The notes under the pieces: model-generated
Databases searched by the model: none
Told to the model about the DNA's origin: nothing
The model's input: the letters and a program-made list of their open reading frames with translations, nothing else
DNA from: Gammaproteobacteria bacterium
GTDB taxonomy: Bacteria > Pseudomonadota > Gammaproteobacteria > Burkholderiales > Burkholderiaceae_D
Assembly (NCBI GenBank): GCA_903970185.1
Contig: CAJCIC010000014.1
Coordinates: 50,536-114,535, forward strand
Reading direction: 5' to 3'
DNA length: 64,000 nucleotides
In this document: piece after piece, positions 48,301 to 57,760 of the stretch
Layout: each line of letters starts with the position of its first letter
Position numbering within the stretch: the first letter of the stretch is position 1
Position numbers and translations under genes: made by a program

Positions 48301-49593
48301 ATGCCATTGACCGACAGAGCCCGACCAACGATGGATCAGCAACTGTTGTTGCGACGCATGTTCGATGCGGCGATCGCCTCGGCCCAGCCGGCGTTGTGTC
48401 TGCCCCGGTTTTTGCCACCACCACCTAAGGGACGCACGCTGGTGATTGGTGCGGGCAAGGCCGCAGCTGCAATGGCGCAGGCACTTGAAGACCATTGGAC
48501 GGGTCCGCTTGAAGGACTTGTCGTGACCCGTTACGGCTATGCCGTGCCTTGCAAGCGCATCGAGATCGTTGAGGCGGCCCACCCGATTCCCGATAGTGCG
48601 GGCATGCGCGCGACCGAGCGCATTCGCGCAAGTGTTTCCGGTCTGACCAGAGACGATCTGGTGATCGCCCTGATCTCTGGCGGCGCGTCGGCGCTGCTCG
48701 TTGCGCCCGCTAAGGGTCTTTCACTTGACGACAAGCAAAAGGTCAACGCCGCGCTGCTTGCAAGCGGGGCGAGCATTGGGGAAATCAACTGCGTGCGACG
48801 GCATCTGTCAGCTGTGAAAGGGGGCCGGCTTGGCGCCGCGTGTTTCCCCGCGAAGGTCATCAGCCTTCTGATTTCAGATGTACCAGGAGACAGGCCGATT
48901 GACATCGGCTCGGGTCCGACGGTGGCTGACCCGACGACCCCGGCGCAGGCGCTCTCCATCCTTGCGCGCTATCGGATCTCGACGCCGGCGAGCGTTGCCA
49001 AGGCTCTAAGACGTCCGGGGGATGGCGTCTTGCCTGGCGATCCAAGGCTCGTGCAAAACGAGATCCACATGATTACAACGCCGCAGATTGCCCTTGAAGC
49101 GGCTGCTCGGGTTGGCAAGGAAGCCGGCTTGACGCCTTATATCCTTGGCGATTGCATTGAAGGTGAGGCGCGCGATGTGGGCAAAGTCCTTGCTGCCATC
49201 GCGCGCCAGATCGTCACGCACCGGCAACCGTTTCAGCCTCCGTGCGTGCTGCTCTCAGGCGGCGAGACGACGGTCACGGTCAGGGGAAAGGGACAGGGCG
49301 GGCGCAATGTCGAATTCCTGCTCTCGCTTGCGATTGCGCTTGACGGCCTTGCTTCGGTGTTTGCACTGGCTGGCGACACTGACGGCGTCGATGGCGCAGA
49401 AGAAATTGCAGGGGCCGTGATTGCGCCAGATACGCTCGAAAGAGCATGGGCTCTCGGTATCAATCCCCGCGCGAGTCTGGACAACAACGACGGCCATGGG
49501 TTTTTTCGTGCGCTGGGTGATTCCGTCATCACCGGCCCGACATTGACCAACGTCAACGACTTTCGCGCGATCGTGATCGGGCCGCCCGTCTGA
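48301..49593 (+). CDS. gckA: Glycerate 2-kinase (MOFRL/DUF4147 family)
   Basis: This kinase converts D-glycerate to 2-phosphoglycerate, using ATP, and older literature calls relatives hydroxypyruvate reductase (TtuD). The 430 residues carry the family blocks LVIGAGKAAAAMAQALE, VEAAHPIPDSAGMRAT, VIALISGGASALLVAP, INCVRRHLSAVKGGRLG and the MOFRL-domain C-terminus (GGRNVEFLLSLAIAL, GDTDGVDG). A later start at 48331 (MDQQLLLRRMFD) fits the family N-terminus better and cannot be excluded. It may serve photorespiratory-type glycerate recycling, which would fit the RuBisCO operon, but glyoxylate and tartronate genes are not nearby. Confidence 0.85.
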   Translation: MPLTDRARPTMDQQLLLRRMFDAAIASAQPALCLPRFLPPPPKGRTLVIGAGKAAAAMAQALEDHWTGPLEGLVVTRYGYAVPCKRIEIVEAAHPIPDSAGMRATERIRASVSGLTRDDLVIALISGGASALLVAPAKGLSLDDKQKVNAALLASGASIGEINCVRRHLSAVKGGRLGAACFPAKVISLLISDVPGDRPIDIGSGPTVADPTTPAQALSILARYRISTPASVAKALRRPGDGVLPGDPRLVQNEIHMITTPQIALEAAARVGKEAGLTPYILGDCIEGEARDVGKVLAAIARQIVTHRQPFQPPCVLLSGGETTVTVRGKGQGGRNVEFLLSLAIALDGLASVFALAGDTDGVDGAEEIAGAVIAPDTLERAWALGINPRASLDNNDGHGFFRALGDSVITGPTLTNVNDFRAIVIGPPV

Positions 49594-49793
49594 TCGCAGG
49601 TGCCTTGCAGATCGTGCGGCGAGCCTGCTACTGCCGGGCCCAACATATGCTGTCTCCCTTCTGTTGCTCTGGCACTCGCGCTTTTCAATAGACCCAAAAA
49701 CCGGTGGGTTCCACGGCATTGCACACGTCTGCGTCCCGCCTGACACGGGGGCAGATGCCGGCGCGCCTGCGCCCATTCATTGGAGAAACTGAC

Positions 49794-50180
49794 ATGAAGC
49801 GATTCAAGTACCTTGCCCATAGCGCAATTGGCGCGTGTATGGCGCTAATGAGCGTGGCTGCGAGCGCCCAGGTGCAACTGAGCATCGGCGTTGCGCCCAG
49901 TTGCCCGTATGGTTATTACGACACAGCACCGTATGGCTGTGCGCCTTATGGCTACTACGGCCCGGAGTGGTTTAGCGGTGGCGTCTTCATTGGCGCGGGA
50001 CCATGGTTTCACGGGCCGGAGAATTTCCGCGGCGGAGTCGACAATCACTTCCATCCCGCGCACGGCTATGCCGGGCCTGCTCCGCATCCTGGCGAAGCTC
50101 CCAGGCCGGAAGCGCGCCCGGGCGTCATCGAGCATTTCCAAGGCAATGAAATGCGCGATGGGCGCGGCAACGTTCGCTAG
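49794..50180 (+). CDS. Small exported protein rich in Tyr, Gly, Pro and His
   Basis: The ATG following GGAGA gives 128 residues with a good signal peptide (MKRFKYLAHSAIGACMALMSVAASA). The mature chain is low-complexity: repeated Tyr/Pro/Gly units (SCPYGYYDTAPYGCAPYGYYGP), then FHGPENFRGGVDNHFHP and an AGPAPHPGEAPRPEARPG stretch. Two cysteines are present in the first part. Similar short secreted proteins with aromatic-glycine stretches occur in Burkholderiales without assigned function; a surface or envelope-associated role is inference. A strong terminator follows 17 bases after the stop, so it is the last gene of its transcript, with its own ribosome-binding site. Confidence 0.72.
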   Translation: MKRFKYLAHSAIGACMALMSVAASAQVQLSIGVAPSCPYGYYDTAPYGCAPYGYYGPEWFSGGVFIGAGPWFHGPENFRGGVDNHFHPAHGYAGPAPHPGEAPRPEARPGVIEHFQGNEMRDGRGNVR

Positions 50181-50196
50181 ATGGTGCTAAAGGCAA

Positions 50197-50230
50197 GTCC
50201 AAGGCCGCTTCTCGCGGCTTTGGACTTTTT
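50197..50230 (+). terminator. Strong Rho-independent terminator after the small exported protein
   Basis: GTCCAAGGCCGC (50197-50208) pairs with GCGGCTTTGGAC (50214-50225), one G-U pair, across a four- or five-base loop, followed by five T residues. This is the best terminator in the window and ends the transcript of the 49794-50180 gene. Confidence 0.9.
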
Positions 50231-50235
50231 ATTGT

Positions 50236-50255
50236 GTGCGCCCGTCAGGGCGCAC
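50236..50255. other. Perfect 8-bp hairpin next to the terminator
   Basis: GTGCGCCC-GTCA-GGGCGCAC forms a perfect stem with a four-base loop, six bases after the terminator's T-run. It has no T-run in either direction. It may be a second structured element for the convergent kinase transcript or chance. Confidence 0.5.
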
Positions 50256-50338
50256 GACTTACGCACAAGGCGACGCAGGCGCAGCCGCACGGATGGTGGC
50301 GTGAGGGCCTGAGGGGGGTAACCCCTGACCCTACCTGA

Positions 50339-53300
50339 TCAGTTCGAGCGGCGCAGGATATCTGCGAGTTTTTCCAGATTGACTGGCTTTACGAGATGCT
50401 CTTCGAACCCGGATTCCATCGCCCGACGCAAATCGGCTGCCTGACCGTAACCTGATAGCGCGATGAGCTTGATATGTGCCTGGTTGGTGCGCTGGCGAAT
50501 CTGGGCGGCGAGCTCATAGCCGCTCATGCCAGGCAGACCAATGTCGAGCAAGGCCACGTCAACATGCCCGGATTCGAGCACCGAGAGTGCCGAAGGCCCG
50601 TCATGTGCGACGCTTGGCAGGTACCCCCAGCCCGAAAGCAGTTCGACCAGCATTTCGAGGGCGTCAAGGTTGTCATCGACAACAAGCACGCGCTTGCCCT
50701 GGCCCGCCGGCGCGATCTCGTCCCTTTCGTTTTGATCCTCAGGGGCGAGTTCTGCAGGTGCTAACGGCAGCAACAGGGTGAAGCGACTTCCAAGGCCCGG
50801 CCCGTCACTTGCAGCCAGGAGCCTTCCGCCGTGTTGCTCGGTCAGGTTTTTTGCAATCGTCAGGCCGAGACCCAAACCACCCTGGGGTCGATCGATGCCC
50901 TGGTTGCCCTGAACGAACAGATCAAATACGCGCTCCAACTCTTCTGCGGCCATGCCGCGACCGTCGTCAACGACGTCAAGCACGGCCTTGCCATCCTCTG
51001 CGCGTGCGCTGACGCGAATGTTTCCGCCTTTTGGCGTGTAGCGCGCCGCGTTCGAGAGTAAATTCGAAATCACCTGCGCGATGCGGGCGGGGTCAACGTC
51101 GATTTTCAGTCCCGACTGGCGTACGTCCAGTGTGAGCCGGTGTTGCTGCTGCTCGATCAGTGGCTGAGACGCTTCGATGGCCTTGGCTAAGACCGAGCCG
51201 AGTTCGACGACCGATTTTTTCAGGTCGACCTTACCTTTTGCGACCCGCGCGACGTCAAGCAAATCGTCGACCAAGCGCACCATGTGCTGAACCTGGCGCT
51301 CGATGATGGCGCGCTCCCTGCTTGCTGTGTCACCGTACTTGGCGCCGAGCAGATGCAAGGCGGTTGTGATCGGAGACAGCGGATTGCGCAACTCATGGCC
51401 GAGCATGGCGATAAATTCGTCCTTCGCGCGATTTGCAGCTTCGGCTTGCTTGCGCGCAAGAACCAGATCGTCAACGTCATAGACGACCACCGCGATGCCG
51501 CTTGCATTGCCATCCTCGGTGATCAGCGGCTGGTAGACAAAATCGAAGAACCGATCGGCCAGTTCTCCGGTCTTCGGGTGTCGGATGTTCAGTTGGTGCG
51601 ACATGCCGCGAAACGGTTTCTTCGACGTGAAGACCTCGTCGAAGAGTTCGTAGACGCCCTGGTCGGCAAGTTCAGGGAACACTTCCGAAAGCCTTTTGCC
51701 CACGGGATTTGGATCGGCAATCAGCGCGAGATACCCCGGATTGGCATACTCGAAGACATGATTTGGGCCACGCGTCACAGCGATCCCCACCGGCGCCTGG
51801 TCGAACACTTCCTGCAGGCGCTGCGAGACCTTCCTTTCAAGCGAGGACATGCGCGCTCTCAGGAGCTGCGTTTCGACGCGCGCAATGAGTTCGCGCGCAG
51901 AGAACGGTTTGACGAGATAGTCATCGGCGCCAGCGTTAAGGCCTTCGACGCGGGCCTCTTCGCCAGCTCGGGCGGAAAGCAGGATGAAAGGTAGTGAACT
52001 GGTCTTGACCTCGGTGCGAAGGATCTTCACCAGGTCAAGCCCGTTCAGCTTGGGCATCATGACATCGCAGATCACGAGATCTGGCGGATTTGACCGGATC
52101 GCCCGCAGCGCAGCTTCGCCGTCCTGGGCAAATTCGATTTTGCAGCGCGACGAAAAGATGCGGCCGAGGTAGGCGCGCAAGTCATCGTTGTCATCGACCA
52201 CCAAAATGCGCTCCGCCGAGTCTGCAATGCCGTGACTGGCCTCGGCCAGATCTTCGGCCGGGGTCAGATCGTAGGCCGAAAACGCCTCTGCGCTGGGCAA
52301 ACTGCCCCACGGTCGGACTTCGGTATCGCGAGGAACGCGCAATCGGGATGCGGGCAGGACCACCGAAAACGTCGAGCCGGCGCCTTCTTCGCTTTGCATC
52401 CGGACTTCGCCGCCGTGCAGGCTGACCAGTTCCTTGACGAGCGCGAGGCCAATTCCCGCGCCTTCCTCGGTTCGACCCTCGGTGGCGGCCCGATAAAATC
52501 GCTGAAAGATCTGCGGCTGCGCGTCGATCGGAATGCCGACACCGGTGTCGCTGACGTCCAGAATGACCTCGTCGCGGGTTTCCCGAAGCCGCACGGAAAT
52601 GCGCCCTTCAAAGGTGTACTTGTAAGCGTTCGAGAGAAAGTTGGAGACGATTTTCTCCCACATGTCGCGATCGATGCGCAAAGCATGCGAGAGCGGCGCA
52701 ATGTCGACGTCATAGGTGATGCCGGCGCCCTCGATGGTCGACCTGAACAGCGACGCGATGTCGGCGGTGGCCCTTGCGAGGTCGGTAGGCTCAAGCTCTG
52801 CCTGCAGCCGCCCGGCCTCGATGCGCGAGAACTCGAGCAGGGTGTTGACGAGCTTTCTAAGCCGCATGATGTTGCGATGGACGACGTGAAATAACGCGCT
52901 GTCTGCATCGTCGGGCCGGCGTTCGAGGAAGTCTTCGACCGGCCCCAGGATCAGTGTCAGGGGCGTGCGCAGTTCGTGGCTTACGTTGCTGAAGAACGCG
53001 GTCTTGGCGCGATCCAGTTCGGCCAGTGCGTCTGCCCTGCGCGTCGCGTCTTCGTAGGCGGTGGCGATGGCCATTGCAGCAGAAATCTGACTCGCAACGA
53101 GCAGCAGGAAGCCGCGATAGGTTTCGTCGAAGAGGCGATAGGGATTAAGGCCGATGATGAGAAATCCGCTCTGGCCGGGTTCCCCGGAGATGCTGATCGG
53201 CAAAACGACGGCGCGCTTCGATGGACGATTCCAGATGCCCGCGGGTAGCGATGCCTGGATCTCGTTGCTGAGCTCGAATTCGTGGAGCTTTTGCAGTTTC

Positions 53301-54064
53301 TGGGCGTTCCCAAGTGGCCACGGCTGGTTGTCGTTTGGGCTAAGCTCGGCGACTGCCAGCGGGTGCTGGTCCGCAAGCCCGGTGAGGCCGACGAGTTTTA
53401 GCGCGGACTGCCCGGTTTCGGCGAGATAGAGCAGCGCAAACGGAATATCGCGCTGGGCGTCTTCGAGGGTGTGCATGCTCTCGACGCAGACCTCCATGCT
53501 GCTTCGAAGATCAGCGGTCACGGCCGAGAGCTTGCGCAACAGCTTCAGTTGCCGATCGCCAAGCACCCAGTTGGTGTCGTCGGTATTGGCGCAGAAGATT
53601 CCGCCCGGGCTGCCGTCATCGCGCGGGATGGGCGTGTAGGAGAAGGTGTAGTAGGTCTCCTCGGGATAGCCGTTGCGCACCATGATGAGCAACTGCTCTT
53701 CGACATAGGTGCCCGTGGATCCTGACATTGCAGAGGCCAGCATCGGTCCGATGTCATCCCAGATCTCTCCCCACACTTCCGACGTCGGCCGGCCGAGGGC
53801 ATGGGGATGCTTGCCGCCGATGATCGCCTTGTAAGGGTCGTTGTAAAGATAGGTCAGTTCCGGACCCCAGCCGACCCAGATCGCCTGCTTTGACGCAAGC
53901 ATGATGCTCACCGCCGTCTTGAGGCTTTGCGGCCATCGATCGATAGGTCCGAGCGGGGTTTTGCTCCAGTCCATGGCCTGGATCAATTCGCCCATTTCGC
54001 CGCCGCCTCGAATCGGCGCGGAGGCGGCGAATTGGGTCTGGAGCTGTGATCGGGTCGAGCTCAT
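50339..54064 (-). CDS. Hybrid sensor histidine kinase with two kinase and two receiver modules
   Basis: From the ATG at 54064 this is 1241 residues. Order of parts: PAS-like sensor (about 30-180), GAF-like segment, first HisKA/ATPase pair with phospho-accepting His363 (SHELRTP), first receiver with Asp667 (ICDVMMPK), a PAS domain (about 755-865), second HisKA/ATPase pair with His890 (GHELRNP), and a terminal receiver with Asp1174 (ALLDIGLPG). No transmembrane segment, so it is probably cytoplasmic. No DNA-binding output is present; phosphate would pass on to another regulator. A Crp-type gene lies divergently 362 bases away. A start 36 codons upstream is possible but less likely. Confidence 0.9.
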   Translation of the reverse strand: MSSTRSQLQTQFAASAPIRGGGEMGELIQAMDWSKTPLGPIDRWPQSLKTAVSIMLASKQAIWVGWGPELTYLYNDPYKAIIGGKHPHALGRPTSEVWGEIWDDIGPMLASAMSGSTGTYVEEQLLIMVRNGYPEETYYTFSYTPIPRDDGSPGGIFCANTDDTNWVLGDRQLKLLRKLSAVTADLRSSMEVCVESMHTLEDAQRDIPFALLYLAETGQSALKLVGLTGLADQHPLAVAELSPNDNQPWPLGNAQKLQKLHEFELSNEIQASLPAGIWNRPSKRAVVLPISISGEPGQSGFLIIGLNPYRLFDETYRGFLLLVASQISAAMAIATAYEDATRRADALAELDRAKTAFFSNVSHELRTPLTLILGPVEDFLERRPDDADSALFHVVHRNIMRLRKLVNTLLEFSRIEAGRLQAELEPTDLARATADIASLFRSTIEGAGITYDVDIAPLSHALRIDRDMWEKIVSNFLSNAYKYTFEGRISVRLRETRDEVILDVSDTGVGIPIDAQPQIFQRFYRAATEGRTEEGAGIGLALVKELVSLHGGEVRMQSEEGAGSTFSVVLPASRLRVPRDTEVRPWGSLPSAEAFSAYDLTPAEDLAEASHGIADSAERILVVDDNDDLRAYLGRIFSSRCKIEFAQDGEAALRAIRSNPPDLVICDVMMPKLNGLDLVKILRTEVKTSSLPFILLSARAGEEARVEGLNAGADDYLVKPFSARELIARVETQLLRARMSSLERKVSQRLQEVFDQAPVGIAVTRGPNHVFEYANPGYLALIADPNPVGKRLSEVFPELADQGVYELFDEVFTSKKPFRGMSHQLNIRHPKTGELADRFFDFVYQPLITEDGNASGIAVVVYDVDDLVLARKQAEAANRAKDEFIAMLGHELRNPLSPITTALHLLGAKYGDTASRERAIIERQVQHMVRLVDDLLDVARVAKGKVDLKKSVVELGSVLAKAIEASQPLIEQQQHRLTLDVRQSGLKIDVDPARIAQVISNLLSNAARYTPKGGNIRVSARAEDGKAVLDVVDDGRGMAAEELERVFDLFVQGNQGIDRPQGGLGLGLTIAKNLTEQHGGRLLAASDGPGLGSRFTLLLPLAPAELAPEDQNERDEIAPAGQGKRVLVVDDNLDALEMLVELLSGWGYLPSVAHDGPSALSVLESGHVDVALLDIGLPGMSGYELAAQIRQRTNQAHIKLIALSGYGQAADLRRAMESGFEEHLVKPVNLEKLADILRRSN

Positions 54065-54426
54065 CCAAGAATCGCTTCCAAGGCTCGCACGCGGCGCCCG
54101 GACGGACCCCTTCGGCGAAAAACTTCGGTGTCTCGATGCGCAAGAGTCGGACCTTGCTGTTTTCAACCGCATGATAGTTCAACGCTGCCAAGGCGGGCCA
54201 TTCTTGCGACCATGGTCAATCGACGTGTTGCCGTCTGCGCGAGCGGCGCCGTGCAGGCGCATCCATGGGCAAACTCTTTGTGCCGACCCGGCTAAGTGCG
54301 GCCTCGGTCTCGTGAAGGCGGTGCTGCCGTTGCCAATGGCATCGAACGCGCAAGCCGGGCAGGATCGCCTATACTCTTGAGCAAGTTTGAGCGCGAACCG
54401 ATGGGGTGCCATGAGGCGCCCGGAAA
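54065..54426. other. 362-base divergent intergenic region (or kinase N-terminal extension)
   Basis: This region separates the kinase start from the Crp-type gene. A TATACT hexamer at 54370-54375, about 50 bases before the Crp-type start, could be its -10 element; no clear -35 is seen. Bases 54065-54172 are also open in the kinase frame, but with no domain resemblance. No gene or terminator is visible. Confidence 0.45.
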
Positions 54427-55137
54427 ATGGTCGAATCCCATCTAAATGAGCTGATCGCAGCACTTCCCGTCGATGAATTCGCCAGATGGGCTCCCCACCT
54501 TGAACGCGTCGACCTGCATCTAGGCCAGGTGCTGCACGAGTCCGGTGCAGTCATGACCCATCTCTACTTTCCGACCACTGCGATCGTTTCCCTGCTGTAT
54601 GTGCTGGAGGATGGCTCATCGGCCGAAATCGCCGTGGTCGGTTACGAGGGCGTGGTCGGCATCGCACTTTTCATGGGCGGAGGATCAACCCCTAGCCGGG
54701 CCGTCGTGCAAAGCGCCGGCACCTGTTTTCGGCTCAATGCCGGCGCGTTCCAGGCCGAATTCGATCGGGGCGGACCGGTCTTGCATCTGATGCTGCGCTT
54801 CACCCAGGCGCTGATTACCCAGATGGCCCAAACCGCAGTATGCAATCGCCATCACTCCCTGGACCAGCAACTGTGCAGATGGCTGCTTCTGAGTCTTGAT
54901 CGGCTGCCTGGACAGGACCTCGTCATGACACAGGAGCTGATCTCCAATATGCTCGGCGTAAGGCGCGAGGGGGTGACCGAAGCGGCGCAAAAACTGCAAA
55001 CCGCGGGCCTTATCCGCTACGCGCGAGGCCACATTACGGTCCTCGATCGGGCCGGACTCGAGCGCCGCACCTGCGAGTGTTATGGCGTCGTGAAGAAGGA
55101 ATACGATCGCCTGCTTCCTCCAGAACTCGCCAGCTAG
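54427..55137 (+). CDS. Crp/Fnr-family transcriptional regulator (second)
   Basis: This 236-residue regulator has the cyclic-nucleotide-binding fold at about 10-130 (VLHESGAVMTHLYFPTTAIVSLLY, GYEGVVGIALFMGG) and a C-terminal winged helix at about 160-225 (MTQELISNMLGVRREGVTEAAQKL). The N-terminal half lacks the FNR cysteine cluster; the pattern around FPTTAIVSLLYVLEDG is that of a widespread Crp-like subgroup whose ligand is unknown. The tail with RRTCECYGVVKKEYDRLL is typical of that subgroup. It is divergent from the large hybrid kinase. Confidence 0.85.
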   Translation: MVESHLNELIAALPVDEFARWAPHLERVDLHLGQVLHESGAVMTHLYFPTTAIVSLLYVLEDGSSAEIAVVGYEGVVGIALFMGGGSTPSRAVVQSAGTCFRLNAGAFQAEFDRGGPVLHLMLRFTQALITQMAQTAVCNRHHSLDQQLCRWLLLSLDRLPGQDLVMTQELISNMLGVRREGVTEAAQKLQTAGLIRYARGHITVLDRAGLERRTCECYGVVKKEYDRLLPPELAS

Positions 55138-55245
55138 CCGCTTTCCGCGCTTCGTCTTGCGAGCAGGACTGTAGCGGCGCGTGGTGACGACGCCGCGCTA
55201 TCCATCGCCGTGCTGAACCCGGGAATTTCCCGCGCTTTCTGGAAC

Positions 55246-55581
55246 CTACCCGTCGCTGCGTTCGCGCGCTGGAATTGCGAGCGCCAACGATTCCGGCATT
55301 GAATCCTGATCTTGCAAGAACAATAGAACAGCCAAGCCAAAGAACGAGAGGAGGGGCAATAGCGCCGAGAGAACCGGGTATCCCTTGGCACACCCATAAG
55401 ACCAGCACGCGTACCAGTACGAGCCCACGCAGGTCCCGATCAGCGCCATGTTGGAATAGTCGTGCGCCATGTAGAGATTCACCTGGTAAGCGCCATGGGT
55501 AAATTGCCAGATGATGGCGGTCAGGCTGCCTACAAAAACGATGCCGGCCCATTTGGATTGCGTTGCATATTTCGTCTTCAT
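55246..55581 (-). CDS. Small membrane protein of unknown function
   Basis: From the ATG at 55581 the product is 111 residues with about three membrane segments: SKWAGIVFVGSLTAIIWQF, then ALIGTCVGSYWYACWSYGCA, and VLSALLPLLSFFGLAVLLFL. The cluster YWYACWSYGCA is aromatic and contains two cysteines. I cannot name the family. No clear ribosome-binding site is seen, so the start is uncertain; the longer frame to 55629 is possible. Hydrophobic pattern and absence of a better frame on the other strand support a real gene. Confidence 0.5.
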   Translation of the reverse strand: MKTKYATQSKWAGIVFVGSLTAIIWQFTHGAYQVNLYMAHDYSNMALIGTCVGSYWYACWSYGCAKGYPVLSALLPLLSFFGLAVLLFLQDQDSMPESLALAIPARERSDG

Positions 55582-55925
55582 GAGGCGGCCCGGGGTTTCT
55601 TGTGTGCCAGCACTGCGGTTCAATTTCATGGCGTTCTAACCAGGAAACAGCAGTGGACGGCGTCCCAGTCGTTGCTACTTTACGCTGGTTGCAGCGCAGC
55701 CCCTCGTCCGGGCGACGAATTCCATCTGGCGCCGGACGGGGCGCTTTTAGGCCCGACAAAGGGGACGATGGTGCCCGCGACGGGCGAGTGCCTGATCACC
55801 GATCCCCGGCAGGCGAGGGTTCAAGCCGGCACGCCATCGTTGCGGCGCCAAGCTGCCCGGCCGCCTTCCTCGCGCCAAGGAACGTGTTCCCCCGGGGTCA
55901 ATATTCGCGCATGATAGGCCGTTGA
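55582..55925. other. 344-base stretch without a convincing gene
   Basis: Both strands have open frames here (for example about 55602-55925 plus), but none has a ribosome-binding site, a recognisable domain or neighbour-like composition. Probably holds promoters of the two flanking genes. Confidence 0.45.
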
Positions 55926-56651
55926 ATGACTGGAACTGTGCGAACGATGCAGCGAATGCTGATCTGCGTTGACGAAGGTGTCTCTGTCAGTGCGATTGCC
56001 GAGGGCGGGGCAGACGCAGCTTTTGCCTTTGTGCTCGCGCATGGGGCTGGCGCGGGAATGGAACACCGGTTCATGACCGCTGTTGCACAGGGGCTTTCGG
56101 CGCGCAATGTGGCCACCTTGCGCTTTCAGTTTCCGTTCATGGAGCGCAAAGCGGGGGGGCCTGATCGGCCGCCGCTTGCACATGCCACGATTCGCGCCGC
56201 AATCGGGCAGGCCCACGTTGTGTTTCCCGGGATACCGCTTTTTGCAGGCGGTAAATCCTATGGCGGCCGGATGACATCGCAGGCCCAGGCACTAGCGCCT
56301 TTGCCCGGGGTGGGAGGGATTGTCTTTCTGGGGTTTCCCATGAATGCGCCTGGCAAACCTGCGCAAGGGCGCACCGAGCATCTTCACAAGGTTCGCGTTC
56401 CGATGCTGTTTGTCCAGGGTACCCGTGACAAACTGGCGGAGATCGGCGCCATGGAGGAGCTGGTGCACGACCTGGGCGAGTTGGCATCCCTGAAAACCAT
56501 CGCGGAAGCCGACCATTCGTATCACGTGCCGCATCGGTCGGGCCGCACCGATGACGAAGTCATGGTCGAACTGCTTGATGCGGTGGTCACATGGATGCAG
56601 GCCCAGGATGGATCCTGCGCTCGTCCTCGCCCTCGTCTTTGCGGGGGCTAG
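55926..56651 (+). CDS. Alpha/beta hydrolase of the KANL3/Tex30-like family
   Basis: This 241-residue protein has the nucleophile block GGKSYGGRM (Ser111), an upstream VLAHGAGAGMEHRFM oxyanion block near 37-51 and a His in the EADHSYHVPHRSG block near 200. The pattern fits dienelactone-hydrolase-like small hydrolases related to eukaryotic Tex30; the substrate is unknown. No signal peptide is evident. The stop overlaps by four bases with that of the convergent exported esterase. Confidence 0.82.
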   Translation: MTGTVRTMQRMLICVDEGVSVSAIAEGGADAAFAFVLAHGAGAGMEHRFMTAVAQGLSARNVATLRFQFPFMERKAGGPDRPPLAHATIRAAIGQAHVVFPGIPLFAGGKSYGGRMTSQAQALAPLPGVGGIVFLGFPMNAPGKPAQGRTEHLHKVRVPMLFVQGTRDKLAEIGAMEELVHDLGELASLKTIAEADHSYHVPHRSGRTDDEVMVELLDAVVTWMQAQDGSCARPRPRLCGG

Positions 56652-57505
56652 CCGGGCTTGCCGCGCAATCCAAAAAACTTTGCCGCTTTTTCTGCGATCG
56701 ATTGCCCTTCGGTCTTCCCGATCGCCAGATTCAGGTTGTCAAGCTTGTGATCGGCTCCGGCAACGACAAGCAGTTCAAAGGAGGCTCCCGCCTTCACAAA
56801 GTTCTGCCTGGTGTGCTCTTCGGACATGTAGATGGCATCCGAGACCCCTTTGCTTCCCTGGCCGCCCCGAATCGGAACATTGGCATCGTCCTCGCCATGG
56901 ATATCCAGGATGCGTCGTCCGCGCGCTGCGCTGCAGTTGCCATCGTCAAGGTTAAGCGGGCCCGCAATCGAGACGGCTGCTGCGTACAAACCGGTCTCGC
57001 ACATCACGCGCTGGGTCATCATGCCGCCGTTGGAATGGCCAATGCCGAAAACGCGACCCCTGTCGATGTCGAAGCGGGCGATGAGATGCTCCACCGTATC
57101 CACGATGTAGCGGACATCATCGACGTTATTTGCCGCCGGCTGCCCGCAGCAGCCGCCGCCTGCGTTCCAGGCGAGCATGTCACTTGCGAGTCGCCGCGAG
57201 GCCGCAGTGCCGTTGAGATAGGCCACCACAAAGCCACCCTTTTCGGCTTCAGCATCCATGTTCAGACCGTGCTCTGACTGCCCCGATTCAATGCGCTGGG
57301 CGTTGCCAAGACCACCGTGCAAGACCACCACAAGTGCTCGCGTTGATGGCGCGGCCAGGTGTGAGGGGACGAACACAATCAGGCTTCGTCCTTCGAAATT
57401 CTCGAGCGTGGCGCCTTGCGCCGCAGCGGCTGCGCCAAGGCTCAAAAAGAGCAGTGCCCAGGCCAGGATCATGCCGGTGCAGCGCATTGACGCAGATGCT
57501 CTCAT
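56648..57505 (-). CDS. Exported PHB-depolymerase/feruloyl-esterase-like hydrolase (LpqC type)
   Basis: ATG at 57505 with GGAAGG upstream gives 285 residues. A signal peptide (about 1-30, core ILAWALLFLSLGAAAAA) is followed by an alpha/beta hydrolase: HGGLGN (63-68), the catalytic GHSNGG (Ser158), Asp in the DIHGEDDANVP region and His in the AGADHKLD segment. Extracellular PHB depolymerases and feruloyl esterases share this fold (esterase PHB family, LpqC-like). A CCG block GGGCCGQP near 117-124 is typical of the family. It is on the same strand as and downstream of the cbb operon by 255 bases, but is probably independent. Confidence 0.82.
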   Translation of the reverse strand: MRASASMRCTGMILAWALLFLSLGAAAAAQGATLENFEGRSLIVFVPSHLAAPSTRALVVVLHGGLGNAQRIESGQSEHGLNMDAEAEKGGFVVAYLNGTAASRRLASDMLAWNAGGGCCGQPAANNVDDVRYIVDTVEHLIARFDIDRGRVFGIGHSNGGMMTQRVMCETGLYAAAVSIAGPLNLDDGNCSAARGRRILDIHGEDDANVPIRGGQGSKGVSDAIYMSEEHTRQNFVKAGASFELLVVAGADHKLDNLNLAIGKTEGQSIAEKAAKFFGLRGKPG

Positions 57506-57720
57506 CTTCGGGCCTTCCAGATACGAGCTTCGAATCGTTCGTCTCTTGCTCGCGCGGGCAGGGCAGATATCGAAAGGAGCCAGCCGGGTACGACGACATC
57601 GCAGCTTGGGATCGCCAACCGGCAGGCCCCGGGACAGAGCAACCACAAGCTGCGCCAAACGGCACGCCAGGAATCCGGAATACAGTGTCAAGTCGACGCC
57701 TCGTCGTAAATCCACCTCGA

Positions 57721-57739
57721 CCGATCACCGCAGGATCGG
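57721..57739. other. Possible weak hairpin downstream of cbbP
   Basis: CCGATC-ACCGCAG-GATCGG is a perfect 6-bp stem 22 bases past the cbbP stop. It lacks a T-run on the cbb strand, so it could pause or stabilise the transcript end rather than act as an intrinsic terminator. Confidence 0.3.
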
Positions 57740-57760
57740 CTACGGATCAAGGCCGGTGCT

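Noticed and set aside
48068..48310. 80-codon arginine-rich frame before gckA
   Set aside because: No ribosome-binding site, no domain, extends into the kinase start.
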